Assembly (NCBI GenBank): GCA_905221605.1
Contig: CAJNDS010002731.1
Span: forward strand, 1-36,000
Reading direction: 5' to 3'
Length of the DNA stretch: 36,000 nucleotides
From: Symbiodinium natans
Taxonomy: Eukaryota > Sar > Dinophyceae > Suessiales > Symbiodiniaceae
Shown here one piece after another: positions 10,520 to 19,663 of this stretch (its first letter is position 1; every line of letters starts with the position of its first letter). The position numbers and the translations under genes were made by a program. A model generated the notes under the pieces. The model was not told the DNA's origin. It searched no databases and saw only the letters and a program-made list of their open reading frames with translations.

Positions 10520-13500
10520 ATGGGAGGCCCTTCGTTTCCCCCTGGTTTGCCTCAGCAAGCGGTAGGAAGTCCTTCGTTACCACCAGGACTATCCACTGGA
10601 CCTCCTCAACTTGTGGTGACACCATCACAAACATCACCCGACGTGCAAGGGTTGACGAGACAAGTGCGAGAATTGGAAAGCATGATGCAGCAACTGGTTG
10701 TGCAGCAACAGCAGTTTATGCAAACGATGACTTCGTCCATGGTGCAGCAACAGCAGCAGCATCAGCAGTGGATGATACAGCAGCAACAGCAACAGGTGAA
10801 TCCCCCCTTACCTCAGGATGGTGTTCCTGAGAACATGCCCAGTTCTTCTTCGGGATGTCAAGGTGCATCGCCAGTGGGTACTCCTGCGAAGGGGACCCAG
10901 CTTTTTCGGATGGCGAGCCCAAGTCCCCCACTGAGACCTCCACCTCTGGAGCAAGAAAGGGAAAGGGATGTGTTTGCTCGATCGGACAAATGGTTGCCCA
11001 GTTTGCCGACCATTGACTTTTCGTCTTGGAAGGATCGCATCTCTGAAGCTCTTGGATTCTTGACCTGGATGGAGAAGCTGACCAGTTGGGTTGGTTTGGG
11101 TTCAGAAGTGTTTCCCAATGAGCTCATGCATGCGGTGAAGACTCAAGAAGAGTCTCGGCTGAAACAGGATCGACTTACTGTGGAGCAACAGAAGAGGTCG
11201 ACGAGGCTGATGCACATCCTGCGACAGACTTTTGCAAATCATGAGAAGAGTTCTCTGATTTTGCAGACATATGTTGAAAGTGAGAGCACTTATCAACAAT
11301 CTGGTTTTGTGGCTTTGAGATTGCTGGCGAAGGAGTTTTGCCTGAAGTCGCGAGCTGAATGCCTGTTCTTTCGGTCGCAGCTGGTGAATCAAACCGTGAA
11401 AGCACCCAGTATTCCGGAGATCATTCGAAAGATTGAGCATGAGTTGAACAAGTACACCAAGCTGCTCAATAGTCTTGATCCCGATGTGCATGCTGGTGGT
11501 TTGCAGATCCAAGAAGCGGATTCGGTTATGGTTTTGCTGCGCAGTTTGCCAGATCGGTGTAGAAGCCATTGCTTGTTGCATGGCGATAGTGAATCGTTTG
11601 AAGATCTGAAAAGAGTTGCTCTGAAGTTTGAGGTGCAACAAAGGGTGTGGTCAGAAGCCCCTGGCACGAAGCTTCAACCTTTTCGAGATCCCAATGAGGG
11701 AAAGGGCAACGAAGGAAAACCAAAAGGCAAAGGAAAGGAACAGAAAGGCAAGCGCGAATCAAGCAAAGGTGCTGGCAAACGAGCTTCAAGCCAGAACAAG
11801 AAGGATGTGGAGTGCTATGTGTGTGGTGGAAAGGGACATTATGCCCGCGATTGCTGGTATAAGGAGGGAGATTCAGGCAAGAAGCCCAATTCCCCCAATG
11901 CTAAGGCGAAAGCCAAGGCAAAAGGAGATCCCAAGAAGAAGCCCGAAAAGGGAAAGCCCAAAGGAAAAGGCAAAGGAAAGGGGAAGACAGTTGCTGAAGT
12001 CTCCCAAGAGGGTGAGTCGAGTGACTACCAGCTAACTGGAGGTGAATGGAATGAACCTGAGTCAGAGGCCCGAGTGGAATCTGTGTTGCAACCTCTGGAA
12101 GGATTGCTCGATGAAGTGAGAAAAGAGTGGATTCCCCGGAGTACTGATGAGATAGATTGGTCATGGGAAGTTGAGACGAGAGTCCGGATTGCCGAGTTGG
12201 AGCATCGGATCTCTACCGATTTATCTCAGATGTTGCCATCTAAGTCAGTTCGGTCTTTGATGAAACCTCCGATGAATCAAGTCAAAAGCATGGAAAAGGA
12301 TGATGCAAGCAAATGGTGGTTGATTGACTCAGGAGCATCGGTGACTGTGATTGCGAAAAGATACTTGGATGAGTTCCAGATCTTGGATCGGAAGGCGTTG
12401 GGACCTAATGAGAGGTACTCAGCAGCCAACGATACCCCGGTGAATGTCTTCGAGCGAGTTCGCATCCGAGCCTTGCTGCCTATGTATGAAGGAAAGCAGT
12501 ATCTTGGTTTGACATCGGTGTGTGTGACTGGAGTTGTAGCAGATGTGGCTCACAACATCTTGAGCACCGAGCAGATGGTGAATACTGGTTGGGAAGTGAA
12601 GTTCACTCGAAGAGAGATTTCGCTGCGACACGAGAAGAAAGGAGTCATGGGATATGGAGTATCCTGGGCTGGATGTCCTTGGATCTACCTGCAAGGTGAT
12701 GCTGGAAAGCGAAAGAAAGTAACCTTTGGAAGAACTGAGGTTCGACCCATGGATGTGGATGATGGCCAACGACCGATGGAGGTTGATCAGATGCAGTCAG
12801 TGCAGTCAATGACCAAGAAAAAGCAAGAAGAAATGGAGCTGCATCGGATGCGAGGCCACATTCCTTTTTCGTCCGAATGTCCTCATTGTCGGATGACAAG
12901 AGGAACAACCCAGCATCGTCGGACCAAGGATGCTCAAGACCGACCCGTGGCGTTGCAAGCAGATTTCTGCTTCATCAACCTGGTAACTGGTACTTTTGCG
13001 AAAGACCAGCCGACGGCTCCCAACATGAAAGTACTGGTCATGACTGAAATGTCAACCAGAATGATTGGATGTCTGTTGGTAGGGACCAATGCTGACAATA
13101 CCTCCAGCTGGATTCGTTATTGGATGAATGCTTTCGGACTGGACATTGCAGGGTCTGCTGTACTGTTGAGGACAGACAGCGAGACAGCGGTGAGCGCCCT
13201 CATCAAGAGAGCCAATCTGGGGATTAGGATTGTGACCCAAAGAGCACCTCCGCAGGGACATGAAGCGGTTGGTGGTGTGGAAAGGGCAGTGAGAACACTC
13301 AAGGAGTTGTTCAGCACGGTGAGGTTGGATCTACGAGCGCAGGGCTTTGACTTGAAAAGAAGTCCTCGAGCGTTTGAGTTTGGTCTGATTTACTGTGCTG
13401 CAATGCACAATCACCATGCAGCTGCCTTTGATGGGAAGAAATCACCCCAGGAGTTGGTACTACAGAGATCCCTCCATGAGTGTGGATCGTCGTTGATAGG

Positions 13501-16500
13501 TGCTACAGTTCTGGCTGAGCTACCGGATTCGATGAAAACCACGGCGCTCTCCCGGTTTGTGGAAGCAGCCTATGTGTACCCTGAAGTTGGTGGCTTGACT
13601 CATGTTGTGAGTGCCATGGTGGATGGTTGTCCAAAACACTTTCGAGCAAAGTCCATCAAGCACATCGTTCCGTTGAAGATTGGGTTGGAGCATTGTCAAC
13701 ATTTGCTCAAGGAGCATGATCCATCGGATACATTGGCTCCCCCGATTCTGAAGGAGAAAGAGGATGGTGTGCCCGATCGGATTGAAGGTGAAGCGGACAA
13801 GGCCTTTGAGGGCCGAGTGTCTGATGGACCGACCACAGACATGAGCAAAGTTGGACCTCCAGCTGCATGGGTGAAGGAACATGGTGGCACAGCGAACTGT
13901 CCTGCGTGTGGTCCAAAAAGAGGAAAAGCCAACCACAATGCTGAATGCCGAAAACGGTATGATGATTGGTTGAAAGCTCAACGACAACGGTTGGAATCGA
14001 AAGAACCAACAGAGGAAACTCCAAAAATGGACCAGAGAAGCTCAAAGGATGCGGGGGTGATGGAGTCTGGAAGTGAGCCTTCACTCCTGAAACGCCCGAA
14101 GATCACCTATGAGAGTCGACCAGATCCCAAGTTGGAGGAGAGGCAAAGCGTCCCAACACCTGCGACAGAAGTTGTGGATGTTGACATGGAGGATTTTGAG
14201 GATCCAAGTTTGCCTTACCAAGGGATTCCAGATGAGGCAATGGAACCTGGATACTTCGAAGGAGAAACTCCCGCTGAGGATGAAGCGATCCCAATGGAGG
14301 AAGAAAAACCTCAAATGGATGTGGATTCAGTTCCAAATGAGTCCAGTCGAGTTCCCCGGCGTTTAGAGAGTTTAACTTCAGATGTGAACTCAGTTCCAGA
14401 TGAGTCCAATCGAGTTCCCCGGCTGATCAATCGTATTTGTTTAGACCCAAGACTCGATGTGCCTCAAGGTCCTATTAAAATGGTAAGCAGTGACGAGAGT
14501 CCGAAGTTGGTACATGTGACCAATTCGATTCTGCTCAACAAGAATAGCACTTTCCCGGAGTCCATGAAGGTGTGTGGATCCCAAGTTTGGCTGGCAAGAC
14601 CCACGAGTGTTCTGTCTGAGATAGATGGATGTCCATTAGATGTGGATAAAACAGTGGAAGGCCGGCGAACTGAGCTGCAGAGTATGACTGCTCACAAAGC
14701 AGGGAGAGTGGTTGGAGCAGACGAGGCTCAGAAGTTTGCTCGTCAGCATGGGATAAAGATCATCCCAACCCGATGGGTCATAGGCCCAAAGGTGGTGAAT
14801 GGCAAGGAAGCTGTGAGAGCTCGGTGTGTGGTGCAAGACATCGCAAAGGGGAGCACAGCATCATCTTTAGGACTGAGTGCTACGACTCCTTCTTTAGAAG
14901 CGTTACGGACGCTTTTGGCCATTGCTTCGGTAGATGCTATGGATGTCGCAACTTTGGATGTTAGCACTGCATTCTTGCATTCCCCCCTTCCGAAAGGATC
15001 GAAGGCGATTATCCAATTGCCCAAGGATGTTTCCGCCTGCAAGGACTATTATGTCCCGGTGTTTATGATTCTGGATCAAGCCATGAATGGTTTGAGAGTT
15101 GCCGCCAAAGCTTGGAACTTGAAGCTGGCGACAGTTGTGAAGAAAGTTGGGTTGAAGCAATGCCCAACGGAACCTTCCGTCTTCGAGGGCACTGTGAGAG
15201 GGAAAAGATTCCTCATGTTGTGCTATGTGGACGATTTGATTCTGTGTGGCACTAGAGATGCCATTCGGTTGGTGACCGACACCCTGAACGGAGAGTTGAA
15301 GATCAAGGAAACGGGTCGAATCACTTCCACTGGTGGAAAGATCACCTTTTTGGGGCGAGAGATTGAGAGACAAGGGAGTCATCTCAGGATGCGAGTGCCC
15401 CCGGCATACTTAGATGCCCTGTTCGAGACAGAGTTCTGTAAGGACCTGAAGGTGGTTACTGCTCCTCCGGACATCGTGAAAACGGTCGAGAAGGGCAGAG
15501 CAAGTGGTTCGGATCCTGAGTTGAGTGACACTGCAGCTGCGAGGTACAGAGCAGTACTTGGCCGGATTGCATGGTGGGGTCAGTCGAGACCTGACCTGAG
15601 TAGGTGGATGTCCATTCTTTCGCAAGGACAGTCCAAGCCAACAGCATGCTTTGAGCAAGCATTGCGACAAGTGATTAGGTTCCTAAAGGGACAATACCAT
15701 GCATGGCAGTACTTTGGCCCTGATGGGAATGTACCGGACAGTGGGCCGGCGCAGCTGGAAGTGTATGCGGATGCCAGTTGGGCACCCCAAGCGTCGTTAG
15801 GACGAAGATCTGTGTCGGGCATAGCCATCTTTTATAGAGGATGCCTGATCAAGGGAATCTCTCGAGTTCAAGGGTGTGTATCGCTGAGTTCTTGTGAAGC
15901 CGAGTTGAGAGCCATCTTGACTGCGGTACAGGAGAGTGAGGGACTTGCGACTTTGATCGGTCAGTTGGCCGAGTCAGATGTCACGATCCGATTGCACACT
16001 GACAGTTCCTCAGCGAGAGCGGTTTTGCTAAACCGTGGGTTGAGTAGGCGAGTTCGCCACTTAGACATCGCTGTCTGCTATCTTCAGGAGCGGATACAGG
16101 AAGCTCAGACCTTGAAGGTCATTTGGTGCCCGACAGCGGGAATGATCGCTGACGTTCTTACAAAGTGCTTGAGTCAAGTGACATTCTGTCAGCACCAGCA
16201 AGCTATGGGTATATACCCTGGTGAAGATGTGCAGCAGGTGTGGAGGATCTGTGGAATCCGACCAAGGGTTGGAGTTCAGGCATGCCAGTGTGCCGAGGCA
16301 ACTGGATGCAGTGTGGAGCAAGTTGGATCGTTGAAAAGTGTGAAAAAGTGTGGCGAAGTTTTTGAAAATTTCCACCTTAGAAGTCCCGAAACCCTTCGTG
16401 AAGACTCTTCCCCTGAGGTTCAAGAAATGGATTTATGGTCCAACCGCAAAAGCTTTGGTTCAAGCACCACGGAAGCTAGCCCTAGCCTGGAGCCTGTACC

Positions 16501-18235
16501 TTTGGTGAAGGACAGGAAAATGGCAGCTGAAGACAGCAGGAAGGGTGAGCAGGGTGCTGAGATGAAAAGCCCCTTTTGGTGTAAGGTTTGCAAATGGTTG
16601 TTCAGATCCGAGCATGCTGCCGGGTTGAGCTGGGATGAAAGTGGCAAGCCCAAGTGCGAAAAGTGCAAACAGACTGTGACAGTCTCTGGCACGGATGCAA
16701 GCCATGCATTCCATCTCCGAGAGGCAGAGAAGGAGCGCCGAGCTGCTGGAAAAAGGGGTGATAAAGGTGAAAGCCGAGGCTCAGGCCAAGCTGCACCGAA
16801 ACCCAAGGCCATGCCGAAGGTGATTGAACGGATGGTCGACGTGTTTCCGGAGCTGGCGGATCCAGAGCCGCCGAAGTGGTTCGGTGATGTGTCATGGAGT
16901 ATCTGCCGGCGCGGAACTCCAGTGGATGAGCTAGAGCTCAAGGACGTGGTAGGCACGCTATCCGACAAGGATATGTTGCGCTATCAAAGCTCATACGAGA
17001 AGCTGGTGAAGCCCATCCAGGAGGTGTGTGAGCTACAGGAGAAACCCACGAAGATCTTCGGAATCTTGGATGTCCGTGGACAGATTGGTGGCAAGGCCAT
17101 CATCTGGGAGATGGCAGTGAATGAAGGAGGACTGTACATGGAAGTACCGCCGGGAACGTGTGGCCTGGCGATGTTGAGCTTCGTGAGGTACTTGAAGAGA
17201 AAAGGGATAGTCCCTGTTTTGCTTCTGGGTGAGCACCAGGACCTCGGAGTCTTGCGGATGGTGGATCTGTTGTGCATGCTACCCATTTTGGGAGCAGAGA
17301 GGATCATGGAGGATGAAGCTGAGAGCTCGTATTATCCCCCATGGGTGTTGCGCTGGAAGAGAAGTGCAAAGGAAGGATCCTTGGTGTTTAAGGAACTGGT
17401 GGAGCGAGTGCGAGTGATTTCGATGTTGTCGTGTGATACACTTCGGATTCACGAGCCGGAGCTGAGGGAGAGACCAGTCCCCAAGTGGTCGTTTGTGGCC
17501 TACAGCCACTACAGATCCGTGATGGAGTCTGTTGCAGGATTCTTGGAGGACCTGGAGAAAAAGAAAGAGGAGATCACCGACACGCAGAGGGCGGCAAGCT
17601 GGAAGAAGGTGGTTGCGAGTGAGACTCGAAGCGGTGTTGTGTGGATCTGCAAGTGTAAGTGGCACTTGCCGACCGACTATGTGGTGAGGTTCAACTTGAC
17701 GTTGCCTGCCGACATGTGGCAGCAAGCCTTTGGGATCATGGGTGAGAATGTTGGGAAACTCGAGAAGGAGGAAAAGGACCTGAAGCGGATCCTCAAGGCT
17801 GCAGCGGAACAACAAGACCGAGAGTTCGAGGAAGCTGAGCGAAAGCGCAAGCGCATCGCCGACCTGTCAGCTGCCGAGGAAGAAGCTGCTAAGAGAGCAA
17901 AGCTGGAAGGCGAAGCGGTTCGCTCGCCTGTGTCAGTTGTACCATCTGAGTTGGATGCAGCAGCTATCGCGCAGATTGCTGAGCGTGTGAAGGCAAGCTT
18001 TAGTGTTGCCGATTTGGAGCTGATGTTGGAAGAGAAGAAGAGAAAGGTTGGAGACCAGCCAACTGAGAGGCCTGCGGAGACGCCAGCTGAGCCTAGCCGA
18101 TCTTCGCAGGATGTGATGATGGAAACGAGGACGGCTGAGTTGGCGGAGATGAAGGAAGCCGCCAAGGAGCGCCGCGCCAAGTTGATGGAGTCAACTGGAG
18201 CTGGCGAGAAGAAGGGCGAAGAGGATGAAGAATGA
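10520..18235 (+). CDS. Ty1/copia-type Gag-Pol polyprotein, copy 2, single long frame with C-terminal extension
   Basis: A continuous 2571-residue frame, starting at an internal ATG because the native start is inverted away. Domain order is Gag with a glutamine run (about 50-110), CCHC knuckle (C432-C445) in a lysine/glycine-rich basic stretch, aspartic protease (D603-S-G), integrase with a compact HHCC-like finger (H775, H780, C787, C790) and catalytic D815, D886 and E921, reverse transcriptase (YVDD, D1571-D1572), and RNase H (D1751, E1793, D1828, D1849). Integrase before reverse transcriptase is diagnostic of copia. After the usual copia ending (ADVLTKCL) about 650 more residues follow. They contain a CxxC...CxxC zinc-ribbon-like site (C2021, C2024, C2046, C2049), a globular-looking region and a charged coiled coil near the end. 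Typical copia polyproteins are roughly 1300-1500 residues. All catalytic residues I can name are present. Expression is doubtful because the 5' LTR and start are damaged. Confidence 0.95.
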   Translation: MGGPSFPPGLPQQAVGSPSLPPGLSTGPPQLVVTPSQTSPDVQGLTRQVRELESMMQQLVVQQQQFMQTMTSSMVQQQQQHQQWMIQQQQQQVNPPLPQDGVPENMPSSSSGCQGASPVGTPAKGTQLFRMASPSPPLRPPPLEQERERDVFARSDKWLPSLPTIDFSSWKDRISEALGFLTWMEKLTSWVGLGSEVFPNELMHAVKTQEESRLKQDRLTVEQQKRSTRLMHILRQTFANHEKSSLILQTYVESESTYQQSGFVALRLLAKEFCLKSRAECLFFRSQLVNQTVKAPSIPEIIRKIEHELNKYTKLLNSLDPDVHAGGLQIQEADSVMVLLRSLPDRCRSHCLLHGDSESFEDLKRVALKFEVQQRVWSEAPGTKLQPFRDPNEGKGNEGKPKGKGKEQKGKRESSKGAGKRASSQNKKDVECYVCGGKGHYARDCWYKEGDSGKKPNSPNAKAKAKAKGDPKKKPEKGKPKGKGKGKGKTVAEVSQEGESSDYQLTGGEWNEPESEARVESVLQPLEGLLDEVRKEWIPRSTDEIDWSWEVETRVRIAELEHRISTDLSQMLPSKSVRSLMKPPMNQVKSMEKDDASKWWLIDSGASVTVIAKRYLDEFQILDRKALGPNERYSAANDTPVNVFERVRIRALLPMYEGKQYLGLTSVCVTGVVADVAHNILSTEQMVNTGWEVKFTRREISLRHEKKGVMGYGVSWAGCPWIYLQGDAGKRKKVTFGRTEVRPMDVDDGQRPMEVDQMQSVQSMTKKKQEEMELHRMRGHIPFSSECPHCRMTRGTTQHRRTKDAQDRPVALQADFCFINLVTGTFAKDQPTAPNMKVLVMTEMSTRMIGCLLVGTNADNTSSWIRYWMNAFGLDIAGSAVLLRTDSETAVSALIKRANLGIRIVTQRAPPQGHEAVGGVERAVRTLKELFSTVRLDLRAQGFDLKRSPRAFEFGLIYCAAMHNHHAAAFDGKKSPQELVLQRSLHECGSSLIGATVLAELPDSMKTTALSRFVEAAYVYPEVGGLTHVVSAMVDGCPKHFRAKSIKHIVPLKIGLEHCQHLLKEHDPSDTLAPPILKEKEDGVPDRIEGEADKAFEGRVSDGPTTDMSKVGPPAAWVKEHGGTANCPACGPKRGKANHNAECRKRYDDWLKAQRQRLESKEPTEETPKMDQRSSKDAGVMESGSEPSLLKRPKITYESRPDPKLEERQSVPTPATEVVDVDMEDFEDPSLPYQGIPDEAMEPGYFEGETPAEDEAIPMEEEKPQMDVDSVPNESSRVPRRLESLTSDVNSVPDESNRVPRLINRICLDPRLDVPQGPIKMVSSDESPKLVHVTNSILLNKNSTFPESMKVCGSQVWLARPTSVLSEIDGCPLDVDKTVEGRRTELQSMTAHKAGRVVGADEAQKFARQHGIKIIPTRWVIGPKVVNGKEAVRARCVVQDIAKGSTASSLGLSATTPSLEALRTLLAIASVDAMDVATLDVSTAFLHSPLPKGSKAIIQLPKDVSACKDYYVPVFMILDQAMNGLRVAAKAWNLKLATVVKKVGLKQCPTEPSVFEGTVRGKRFLMLCYVDDLILCGTRDAIRLVTDTLNGELKIKETGRITSTGGKITFLGREIERQGSHLRMRVPPAYLDALFETEFCKDLKVVTAPPDIVKTVEKGRASGSDPELSDTAAARYRAVLGRIAWWGQSRPDLSRWMSILSQGQSKPTACFEQALRQVIRFLKGQYHAWQYFGPDGNVPDSGPAQLEVYADASWAPQASLGRRSVSGIAIFYRGCLIKGISRVQGCVSLSSCEAELRAILTAVQESEGLATLIGQLAESDVTIRLHTDSSSARAVLLNRGLSRRVRHLDIAVCYLQERIQEAQTLKVIWCPTAGMIADVLTKCLSQVTFCQHQQAMGIYPGEDVQQVWRICGIRPRVGVQACQCAEATGCSVEQVGSLKSVKKCGEVFENFHLRSPETLREDSSPEVQEMDLWSNRKSFGSSTTEASPSLEPVPLVKDRKMAAEDSRKGEQGAEMKSPFWCKVCKWLFRSEHAAGLSWDESGKPKCEKCKQTVTVSGTDASHAFHLREAEKERRAAGKRGDKGESRGSGQAAPKPKAMPKVIERMVDVFPELADPEPPKWFGDVSWSICRRGTPVDELELKDVVGTLSDKDMLRYQSSYEKLVKPIQEVCELQEKPTKIFGILDVRGQIGGKAIIWEMAVNEGGLYMEVPPGTCGLAMLSFVRYLKRKGIVPVLLLGEHQDLGVLRMVDLLCMLPILGAERIMEDEAESSYYPPWVLRWKRSAKEGSLVFKELVERVRVISMLSCDTLRIHEPELRERPVPKWSFVAYSHYRSVMESVAGFLEDLEKKKEEITDTQRAASWKKVVASETRSGVVWICKCKWHLPTDYVVRFNLTLPADMWQQAFGIMGENVGKLEKEEKDLKRILKAAAEQQDREFEEAERKRKRIADLSAAEEEAAKRAKLEGEAVRSPVSVVPSELDAAAIAQIAERVKASFSVADLELMLEEKKRKVGDQPTERPAETPAEPSRSSQDVMMETRTAELAEMKEAAKERRAKLMESTGAGEKKGEEDEE

Positions 18236-18975
18236 ACTGAGATGCTAAGTGATCTCAGTGGTTGGGTGGGTGAGTGAAACCCGCAGCCATTTTTTTTTGG
18301 AAGCCATGGCCGCGTTGCCGCCATGGAGCGCCCGCGATTTTTCTGGTTAGTGTGAGCCCTTGTTTCAGTGCATGAGAAGTTTGCAAAGAGGAGGCAAAAT
18401 GATGATGAAACTCAACGAGGGACTCTATAGCCCCTTCTGCAAGGCGTCTGATTGCCACCTCTGAAGACGTTTTTGGCTGATGGTACGCTGGAAGAAGCGA
18501 AACTATGAAGCCAATCTTTTCCTGAAGGATCAGCTAGCCGATGCTAGTTGGTGAGTTTGGTGACCTGGAAGATGCGAGACTGAGGAGGAGTACCACGACA
18601 AGGTCGAGTGCTGAGTGGGAAACATCTGAAGCTTGCATTAATTCGTTTTCACGTGTTTGTCACCACGAACTCTTGGATTCGTTCCAAGACAACCCTGCCC
18701 CAGTGCAGGTGGATGCAAGTTTAATTCGTTTTTCACGTGTTTGGACAACGAACTCTTGGGTTACCAGTGATGTGGACCCAGGACAACCTGCCTGATGGTG
18801 GGATCTTGCATGAGTTTTAAGTTTGATGTCAGAGATCGACTGGTGTGTTGTTTGTTTCGTTTGGTGGCGAGTACGCACCAAGGGAATGTGGCCAGGGCAT
18901 CCCCTTAGTGTTGAAGTGCCGAGCTGGGCTTGGACTTCAGATCTTTGACATGAACCCTCAGCAAAATGCGGGGGG
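18236..18975 (+). other. 3' untranslated region and polypurine tract of copia copy 2
   Basis: Runs from the polyprotein stop to the 3' LTR. It includes an imperfect dimer at about 18636-18790: the block TTAATTCGTTTTCACGTGTTTG...ACGAACTCTTGG, then a related block about 85-90 bp on. The end GCGGGGGG (18968-18975), directly before the LTR's TG, is the expected plus-strand primer. No convincing gene is present, although a short frame (18541-18795) is kept in both copies. Confidence 0.85.
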
Positions 18976-19347
18976 TGGAAGATTGTGGCTGATCAGTGAT
19001 GTTTTTGTCATGTTTTGGATCAGCTTGTATAGGTTTGTTTTGCTTCGGAGTGATTGGGAATCCGTGTGATCCCATCCTCGATGGTTTATGCCTCGTTGAT
19101 TTCCAAGGAAATCATACGAGTGTGTTTTTGCCCAATACGCTATTTAAAGTGAGTGTGCAGTGTGTAGGAACTTCGTTCTGAAGCTGAGTTTAAGCTCACA
19201 AGAGAGAATTCGTTTAGTTTGTGCACTTCGTGACTTTTGGCTCAAGTGGCTCTGACTGTGAAAAAGAGAGAGTTGTCCGCACTTGTGTGAGAAGTCAGGG
19301 TTCGTGCTTTCAAGGGAAAAGGTACCAGAGGGACCTTCGGTTTTTCA
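18976..19347 (+). repeat. 3' LTR of copia copy 2 (most complete LTR in the window)
   Basis: 372 bp from TGGAAGATTGTGGCTG to TTTTTCA, with TG...CA ends. The left boundary is set by the polypurine tract. The right boundary is where it stops matching the two 5' LTRs, which go on into the primer binding site. It contains TATTTAAA at 19141-19148 and TTTTGGCTCAAG at 19235-19246. It abuts coding-like sequence at 19348, so the element appears to sit inside another gene. Transcription from it would run into that gene. Confidence 0.87.
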
Positions 19348-19663
19348 CGGGATTGGTCCTCTTCCACCCGAATGCTCCGGACGGCAAACATCCCCGGCCC
19401 CCTCGCTTCTGCATCCCTGGCAACGTCGCTAGTGCGGTGACCTCAATTGGTACTGCGTTGAGCCGAGCCCTGCAGCTAGTCATCATGCCCAGTGAAGTGC
19501 CCACTCCATTTGCCTGGTATGCATGGGCAGGTGCCGTTGGACCAGATCCATTATCGGCAATGTCTACGCAACACCCCTCTTGCCGGAACCACTGCTCACA
19601 AGCACTCTGACTTTGTGTTTGCGTGGGCACTTTTAGGAAGATACATACATGAGGTTGCGTGGA
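19348..19663 (+). pseudogene. 5' fragment of the hydrolase-helicase gene, cut by the copia LTR and by a second insertion
   Basis: Directly after the LTR a plus-strand frame with protein-like composition runs to about 19570 (contains VASAVTSIGTALSRALQLVI). Coding character then moves by one frame (SDFVFAWALLGRYIHEVAW) and reaches the target-site duplication at 19645-19663. Crossing the inserted element, the same reading phase relative to the duplication carries on at 21311. The two fragments are therefore two sides of one interrupted reading frame. The frame change near 19570-19600 is a decay indel, an intron edge or an assembly error. The start of the gene is not visible. Confidence 0.6.
19645..19663 (+). 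repeat. Target-site duplication, left copy
   Basis: ATACATGAGGTTGCGTGGA, identical to 21311-21329. A 19-bp perfect direct repeat flanking an A-tailed segment is the mark of target-primed (LINE-type) insertion. Confidence 0.9.

Larger units (their letters stand above)
10302..18977 (+). repeat. Right arm of long inverted repeat (copia copy 2)
   Basis: Reverse complement of 1-8688. The match is very close across coding and 3' untranslated parts, then breaks down abruptly towards the centre at 10301, the edge of the inverted leader segment. Confidence 0.93.

Noticed and set aside
18281-18293. CCGCAGCCATTTT, similar to the first part of the dinoflagellate spliced leader
   Set aside because: 12 of 13 match, but it sits in a 3' untranslated region before a T-run, with no continuation into the leader. 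A chance match is plausible in a window this size.
18541-18795. 84-residue frame conserved in both copia copies
   Set aside because: Conservation is explained by the near-identity of the arms. It lies over the direct repeats of the 3' untranslated region and shows no domain.
9712-19352. Target-site duplication for copia copy 2
   Set aside because: GTTTG before the 5' LTR and CGGGA after the 3' LTR do not match. The centre is too rearranged to expect the original flank.
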